NCBI GenBank assembly: GCA_029262795.1
Contig: JAJCYT010000036.1
Location: 186,001 to 250,000 of the forward strand
DNA: 64,000 nucleotides
Origin: Candidatus Fraserbacteria bacterium
GTDB lineage: Bacteria; Bipolaricaulota; Bipolaricaulia; RBG-16-55-9; JAJCYT01
Direction: 5' to 3'
A program made the position numbers and the translations under genes. Shown piece after piece: positions 59,549 to 64,000 of this stretch; within the stretch, counting starts at the first letter, position 1; each line of letters starts with the position of its first letter. Under the pieces are notes generated by a model that saw only the letters and a list, made by a program, of their open reading frames with translations, was not told the origin of the DNA and ran no database searches.

Positions 59549-60823
59549 TCAAACCTTTGACTTTGGGATCAGTAAATACAAAAATGCAGAGCCCATCAAA
59601 ATAGCTGCACCCACCCACCAGGCAATCGGGATGGAATATGTGTTGGCCAGATAGCCCAGAATAAGCGTGCCGAGCAATCCGCCTGTTTGCATAAACAGGG
59701 ATTCAAAACTAAGCAGGGTGGAACGTCGCTCGCTGGGAACTTCACGATTGAATAGCGTGCCATGTGGGGCATTGGACATGCCATTAAATGAGAACAACAC
59801 CACATAAAAAATCGAAAATCCAATCAGGTGTGTTTGAAAAGCAAGCAGGGCTAAAAAGCTGCCCATCAAAAATCGAACGCCAAACAACACCAGTGGATAG
59901 TGATTGTTAAACAATGAACAAATCGGGGTGATGGCCCAACTGCCCAGAGATGCTGCCAAGAAATATGCGGCACTGAGCAATCCATAGATCCAGGTTTGTT
60001 CTTCAGAGGCCAACATGCCCTTTACCTGTGGTTGCCAAAATGTTTCCAATCCGGATAGTCCCACGCCCCAGGCCAGCGCAATAAGTAATAATAAAAACAC
60101 CACGCGGTGGCGGATGCCAAAAACGATTGCGGTTGACAGCGTTTCAGGCACTTTCTTAAACCCTTCCCAGAATTTTGCACTTTGCGGTGGTTGATGTTCG
60201 TGCACAATGAGGAAAGTGATTAGCAATTGTATGCCGCCAAAGACCATGGCAATGATCAAGTTGCCTGAGTAAATATCCAGGCCGGGCAGTGTTTTGGTCC
60301 ATTGGCCCAAAGTCATAGGCAGCACCCCACCCAACAGGGAGCCTAGTCCAATGCCCAGTGGAATAAAAATACCGGCTTTGGCCAATGCTTTTTGTAAATT
60401 GCCCTGTGGGTTGATTTCCATAAATTCGTCCACAAACCAGGCATCAATTGATCCCGATGAAAGTGCTCGCGCGACCCCCATCACGAAATATCCAGCTGCA
60501 ATAGAATAGAAATCCCACGATATCAATACGATGAACATCGACAGAATTGTTACGGTCATCGAAATAAGATAGAGTCGTTTACGCCCAATGGCATCGGCCA
60601 ATCCGCCGGTGGGCAATTCCAGCACAATGACCGCCCCTGACATGATGGCAATGCTGATGCCAACCTGGAATAAATCCAAGCCCTTCTCCAGCTGAATGAG
60701 TGTCATCACTGGAATAATCACCCCGATGACCATCCAATGAAGGCTTTGGTTGATAATAAATACGTTGATCAGTTGACGTATCGTGTAAGTCCGCATGGGG
60801 GGACTATACTTCTGTTCATTCAA
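59549..60823 (-). CDS. MFS transporter
   Basis: A 424-residue protein with about twelve membrane segments. The loop after helix 2 reads GGLADAIGRKRLY, close to the MFS signature G-x3-D-x2-G-R-K/R. Helices such as YLISMTVTILSMFIVLISWD and VFLLLLIALAWGVG are typical. It is convergent with the P450 run rather than part of it. Substrate unknown; a drug or small-molecule exporter is plausible. A start 9 residues later is possible. Confidence 0.9.
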   Translation of the reverse strand: MNEQKYSPPMRTYTIRQLINVFIINQSLHWMVIGVIIPVMTLIQLEKGLDLFQVGISIAIMSGAVIVLELPTGGLADAIGRKRLYLISMTVTILSMFIVLISWDFYSIAAGYFVMGVARALSSGSIDAWFVDEFMEINPQGNLQKALAKAGIFIPLGIGLGSLLGGVLPMTLGQWTKTLPGLDIYSGNLIIAMVFGGIQLLITFLIVHEHQPPQSAKFWEGFKKVPETLSTAIVFGIRHRVVFLLLLIALAWGVGLSGLETFWQPQVKGMLASEEQTWIYGLLSAAYFLAASLGSWAITPICSLFNNHYPLVLFGVRFLMGSFLALLAFQTHLIGFSIFYVVLFSFNGMSNAPHGTLFNREVPSERRSTLLSFESLFMQTGGLLGTLILGYLANTYSIPIAWWVGAAILMGSAFLYLLIPKSKV

Positions 60824-60979
60824 ACAGACAAATGGGTGATTGAAATCGAGGTTTAATTAGAGCTTTAATATCCTGATCGATTGTAAGCCGATACTTGGAA
60901 CCAACAACCAGTTTCGATTTGGATCAAATCCAATATCTGCGGAGCCGAAAAAACAATTTGAAATGTGAAGTATTCATGG

Positions 60980-61396
60980 TTAATCGGCGAGTCTTCTTTT
61001 GCGTTTGCGTTCTGCGTGAAAGTATTTGTAAGTGGCCATGAGCAACAGCATTCCGCCAATGAACACATCTTTGGTGGCTTCACGCCCAGAGGGCGAAATC
61101 ACCACATGCTCGTATAATTCTGTGAGGTGGACCAAGCCCGACCCTGCCAGCACCACCGCAGCCACATAGCAGAAGAACTCCTTGGGCAATTTGTTTTTGT
61201 CATATTCTTTGCGCAAATCGTTGAGATTGCCCATTTCTTCCGTGGCGAATGTGAACGCCTGTTTTTCAGACAGACCTTTTTCGATGAGGCTGTCGATTTT
61301 GCAATAGAGATGATCTTTCAATTCTTCGACAGCAGCTTTTCTCCTGAGTCGAAGCGACCCGCACCATAGATCAACTTCCCTGTCTAAGTGAAACAT
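60980..61396 (-). CDS. Stand-alone permease-prefix-like membrane protein
   Basis: A 138-residue protein from MFHLDREVDLWCGSLRLRRK after GAAGGAGG. Residues 1-75 (AAVEELKDHLYCKIDSLIEK, GLSEKQAFTFATEEMGNLND) are the helical prefix domain otherwise found in front of MacB-like permeases. Two membrane segments follow (FFCYVAAVVLAGSGLVHLTE, VFIGGMLLLMATYKYF) and no permease domain. Its gene overlaps padR by 26 bp, as usual for PadR-linked membrane partners. Confidence 0.78.
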   Translation of the reverse strand: MFHLDREVDLWCGSLRLRRKAAVEELKDHLYCKIDSLIEKGLSEKQAFTFATEEMGNLNDLRKEYDKNKLPKEFFCYVAAVVLAGSGLVHLTELYEHVVISPSGREATKDVFIGGMLLLMATYKYFHAERKRKRRLAD

Positions 61397-61724
61397 AGGT
61401 GCCTCCTTCAAGTTGTTTCAGCATGGTGTGGAGCTTGTTCCAGTTGCCGCGCTGGGCATCCAGTTCTTTAAGCCCTGCCTGTTGCAACTGATAATACTTT
61501 CGCTTTCGCCCATTGGGTCCCTTGCCCCAATAGGATTTGATCCATGCTTTTTTCTCCAGCCGGTGCAGCACCGGATACAACATGCCATCGGCCCACTGTA
61601 TATCGCCATCGGACAGTTTATGTACTTCCTGAATGATCTCATACCCATAGCTGTCGCCATGGCTCAGGATCGACAAAATGAGTGGAATCGCTGATGCTGC
61701 AACAAAATCCTTTGACAAAGTCAT
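61371..61724 (-). CDS. PadR-family transcriptional regulator
   Basis: A 117-residue winged-helix protein from MTLSKDFVAASAIPLILSIL; SHGDSYGYEIIQEVHKLSDG, IQWADGMLYPVLHRLEKKAW and GRKRKYYQLQQAGLKELD are the PadR core with its wing. PadR proteins repress until a ligand binds and usually control themselves and the adjacent membrane gene. Multiple dyads lie 30-76 bp upstream. Confidence 0.92.
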   Translation of the reverse strand: MTLSKDFVAASAIPLILSILSHGDSYGYEIIQEVHKLSDGDIQWADGMLYPVLHRLEKKAWIKSYWGKGPNGRKRKYYQLQQAGLKELDAQRGNWNKLHTMLKQLEGGTYVSLRQGS

Positions 61725-61753
61725 AGCCACTTCCTGTTCAAAATGACTCAAAT

Positions 61754-61800
61754 ATACATAGAGGTTCTATGATTTAACTATACCTAGTTAGTCTATGTAT
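61754..61800 (-). promoter_or_regulatory. Likely PadR operator region
   Basis: Nested dyads: ATACATAG (61754-61761) with CTATGTAT (61793-61800), CATAGA/TCTATG around GGT (61757-61771), and AACTA/TAGTT around TACC (61776-61789). ATGT/ACAT-type dyads are the usual PadR sites. The block is 30 bp upstream of the padR start. Confidence 0.55.
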
Positions 61801-61850
61801 GTCAATTACAGAAACAGTCTGGCTTTTTAAGAGCAGTAAAATTATCAAAC

Positions 61851-63737
61851 TTAGATAAGAGGTTCCAATGTGAGAGTGGCTTCAAACAACTGGCCATCAC
61901 GCTCCCATTCCAGAACCATTGTTGTGCCTGCCTGACGCATCAATTGAGACAAAGACTCTAGCGTCCAATCGGCTGCTGAGATGCCATTAACAGAAAGAAT
62001 TTGATCCTCTGCCTCTATACCAGCGGTTTTTGCAGGAGAGTTTTCCAACACCCGAAATACCTTGATGTTTTCGAACCCAATCCCCTCTGAAACCAAAGTC
62101 AAGCCACTCATGTTGTAATGGTAAGGGTCGTTAAAATCACCGTTGGGATCAAGAATCATGACTTGGTTTGAATAGTCAAAGACAACCGTGAAGTGGCGCA
62201 GTACCTCGCCGCCAATAATGCCTGCCCGATCCGGATTGGCCAGCGCCCCTGCTTCATCTTGTGAAAAGGCGGTAAGCACATCCGGCAGGTTAAATTGACC
62301 AAACTGCAAAGCACTCACCCGCCCCAGGAGCTGTTTGGTTTCTCCACCCACGCCAAAGCCCATAGGGCCATCTAATAATGGAGAAACCTGATCCAGTAAT
62401 TGATGACTTTCAACAAAGGGTTTTCCCAGAATCAAGGCGCTTCTGGCACCACTGTCGATCATGAATTTGCCTGAATAAGTATGACCATCAACTGTAAAGC
62501 TTGCTTCAATAAAGGGATCATTGCTTTCAATGGTGAAAGGAATTTTTTCCCCGCTTCCGTTGTAAACATACTGGGCTGGATCGTAAAGATTGATCTGGCT
62601 TTGTTCGTAATCAATTTCGATGATAAAGCGGCTGATGAAATCATAGCCCAAAATACCGTTAATGGCTCTGCCTTCCAGGGCTGAAAGCATGGCAAAGTCA
62701 ATGGAAGCCACGGTTTGACCGGTGACTTGCACGCCTGCCACTTCAAACGACACATCGTTGATTAAGGCCACCTCGACCGAATTTTCTCCGGCGCCGCCGC
62801 CCTGCAAACTGCCCTGTAATTCCAGTTCGAGTTCATGGGCTCGGTTGGTGTCAATCACGGTGAAGTCTGCGCCTGTGTCGAGCACAAACCAAATCGGCTC
62901 TGAGCCGTTAACTTTGGTTTGCAAATAAATGTGATTGTTGTTCAGTTCAATGGGGATGCCTAAACTGTCGCGGCCATTTTCAAACTGAAAGTCAGGGCCA
63001 GGTTCCTGCAGAGGATCAAAGGTGTCGGCTGGCAGGGTTGGATTAATGATGATTTCCTGGGTATCCATGAAAAAATCAAATTCCGGTTCTCCATTGGTCT
63101 GATGAAAAGAGAACGGGAAGTTTACGCCATCCACCTTACGCCAATCGCTGAAAAAACTGGTGAGTGTATCATCTCCGACGTTGCGTTCTTCTTTGAAAGG
63201 CAAGCCACTGGCTTTATCCAGGTAATAGGTGACTGGCTTTCCGTTGCGTGGCTGGATCAATAATTTCCAATAAGTGCCTGTTTCATCTTCGCCTAAAAAT
63301 TCCGCTTGTCCTGAAATACCCCGTGGCTGTAAATGAGAAAAACTGCCCAGGTAGGCGGTGGTGAGTTCGTCTTCCAGGTCCACGCCTTGAAGCGTTTGCA
63401 CTTTGTTATTGTGGTCGAGTATCCAGCCCTCGCTGGCTGTGTGATCATACACCGTTGTTATTTTATAAACATCAGCCAAATTCAATTTTTGATGATGTTG
63501 ACCTTCGGTGGTATACCATTCTTCCACAACACCTTCCAGGCCACTGGTACGAATGGTGTTGGAAAAGTAGATTGCTTCAACCTCATTCAAACGATCGCCG
63601 CCCACAGCTTCGGCCCAGCGTTCTAAGAGCGCATTGGGACTGGGTGTTGCATCTGAATTCGTTCCATTCCATATAAAAACACCAACCACCACAGCCACCA
63701 GTGCAGCTGCGGCAATGAGTATTGTTTGTAAATTCAT
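61851..63737 (-). CDS. Membrane-anchored retropepsin-like/PDZ protein
   Basis: A 628-residue protein with an N-terminal membrane segment (TILIAAAALVAVVVGVFIW). Residues ~25-255 are an outer-membrane-carrier-like beta domain. Two aspartic-protease half-domains follow: FVLDTGADFTVIDT (~285) and FMIDSGARSALIL (~430), each with the D-T/S-G-A motif. A C-terminal PDZ domain (~545-628) has GIEAEDQILSVNGISAADW. Having two half-sites in one chain could make a complete pepsin-like active site. Such proteins are frequent in several environmental phyla; substrate unknown. Confidence 0.85.
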   Translation of the reverse strand: MNLQTILIAAAALVAVVVGVFIWNGTNSDATPSPNALLERWAEAVGGDRLNEVEAIYFSNTIRTSGLEGVVEEWYTTEGQHHQKLNLADVYKITTVYDHTASEGWILDHNNKVQTLQGVDLEDELTTAYLGSFSHLQPRGISGQAEFLGEDETGTYWKLLIQPRNGKPVTYYLDKASGLPFKEERNVGDDTLTSFFSDWRKVDGVNFPFSFHQTNGEPEFDFFMDTQEIIINPTLPADTFDPLQEPGPDFQFENGRDSLGIPIELNNNHIYLQTKVNGSEPIWFVLDTGADFTVIDTNRAHELELELQGSLQGGGAGENSVEVALINDVSFEVAGVQVTGQTVASIDFAMLSALEGRAINGILGYDFISRFIIEIDYEQSQINLYDPAQYVYNGSGEKIPFTIESNDPFIEASFTVDGHTYSGKFMIDSGARSALILGKPFVESHQLLDQVSPLLDGPMGFGVGGETKQLLGRVSALQFGQFNLPDVLTAFSQDEAGALANPDRAGIIGGEVLRHFTVVFDYSNQVMILDPNGDFNDPYHYNMSGLTLVSEGIGFENIKVFRVLENSPAKTAGIEAEDQILSVNGISAADWTLESLSQLMRQAGTTMVLEWERDGQLFEATLTLEPLI

Positions 63738-64000
63738 TCGTCCTCCTCGGGAGATTCTTTTTTATCGAGCGGTTCGCGCGGATAAAGTACGAGTGTGAGG
63801 TGATAGTCAACCTCACCATCATCCTGATCGGCAGCTTCGAAATCTTTGATCCAGGTATCGAGTTGATCTCTCAGTGCTTCGATTTTTTCAGGTGTGGTTC
63901 GTATTTCTTCACGAATCAGTTTGATGTGTAGGTTTTTTTCAGGATGATCTTGTTTGATCTCCAGGTTGCGACTGATCTCATTGAGCGTGGTTTGCAGCAT
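63734..64000 (-). CDS. Hypothetical acidic protein (possibly 5' partial)
   Basis: An 88-codon frame whose first ATG is exactly at the window edge, so the gene may begin outside. It is charged and helical (EKIEALRDQLDTWIKDFEAA) with one strand-like stretch (GEVDYHLTLVLYPREP) and an acidic tail. Its stop overlaps the retropepsin gene start by 4 bp (ATGA), so the two are co-translated. Not recognised. Confidence 0.6.
   Translation of the reverse strand: MLQTTLNEISRNLEIKQDHPEKNLHIKLIREEIRTTPEKIEALRDQLDTWIKDFEAADQDDGEVDYHLTLVLYPREPLDKKESPEEDE

Overview
The window is about 64 kb of bacterial chromosome with moderate GC, packed with genes in short co-directional runs. Many genes overlap by a start/stop tetranucleotide (ATGA or TTGA). 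Lipoprotein signal peptides, a small 4.5S-type SRP RNA, FabA, an ArfB-type rescue factor, TrkH and an MsbA-like exporter point to a Gram-negative, broadly proteobacteria-like organism. A FlgD-like C-terminal tail, PKD and DNRLRE secreted proteins, a PadR/permease-prefix pair and a retropepsin-PDZ protein are common in less-studied environmental phyla, so I do not name a taxon. No phage, transposase, plasmid gene, rRNA operon or CRISPR array is visible.

Layout. 1-4.9 kb: an ATPase/STAS-like regulatory pair cut by the left edge, a small unknown gene, a candidate structured RNA, a PKD lipoprotein and an LLM-type flavin oxidoreductase. 5-11.3 kb: folP, a small zinc-motif protein, PrxQ/Bcp, a cysteine dioxygenase, a NEW3-like anchored protein, a cyclase-TPR protein and pdxH. 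11.5-17.8 kb: a coupled DUF177-ruvC-polA run, a DinB-like protein, an AhpD-like protein and thiI. 18.7-26.4 kb: a compact ten-gene type II fatty acid synthase operon (fabD, fabI-like, KAS III, fabA, fabG, fabZ, fabF, ACP, plsC, phosphopantetheinyl transferase) whose ACP has an atypical attachment motif. 26.4-30.6 kb: a lipoprotein, an ABC exporter coupled to an extended trmB, then SRP RNA and tRNA-Ser(GGA). 30.9-34 kb: two paralogous DNRLRE secreted proteins with matching promoters around arfB, and a cytochrome c lipoprotein.

34.2-42 kb holds the most intriguing cluster: a coupled five-gene operon (VOC, ATP-grasp, 3-beta-HSD-like SDR, metallo-beta-lactamase-fold hydrolase, adenylate-forming enzyme). 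After a divergent XRE/membrane-protein pair follow an acyltransferase-like protein and a second KAS III. It looks like an undescribed acyl-metabolite pathway. 42.6-51.8 kb is accessory: CAP and GDSL secreted proteins, a racemase, a HicBA toxin-antitoxin pair (hicA is only 59 codons), a DUF4338/DruA-like protein, a DUF1015 protein, and a very acidic secreted protein of ~41-residue cysteine repeats with a broken partial copy just downstream. 51.8-64 kb: a methyltransferase, trkH behind a perfect palindrome, a secreted phosphoesterase, a PEP-mutase-like enzyme, a hydrolase-P450-GNAT run, an MFS transporter, PadR with a permease-prefix protein, and a tandem retropepsin-PDZ protein.

A family of ~100-bp palindromic intergenic repeats (CCCCCAACCCCCTT / AAGGGGGCTACGATTGGA) recurs at least seven times, always between genes. 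Several perfect dyads at promoters suggest local autoregulation. All functional calls are by eye; no searches were run.
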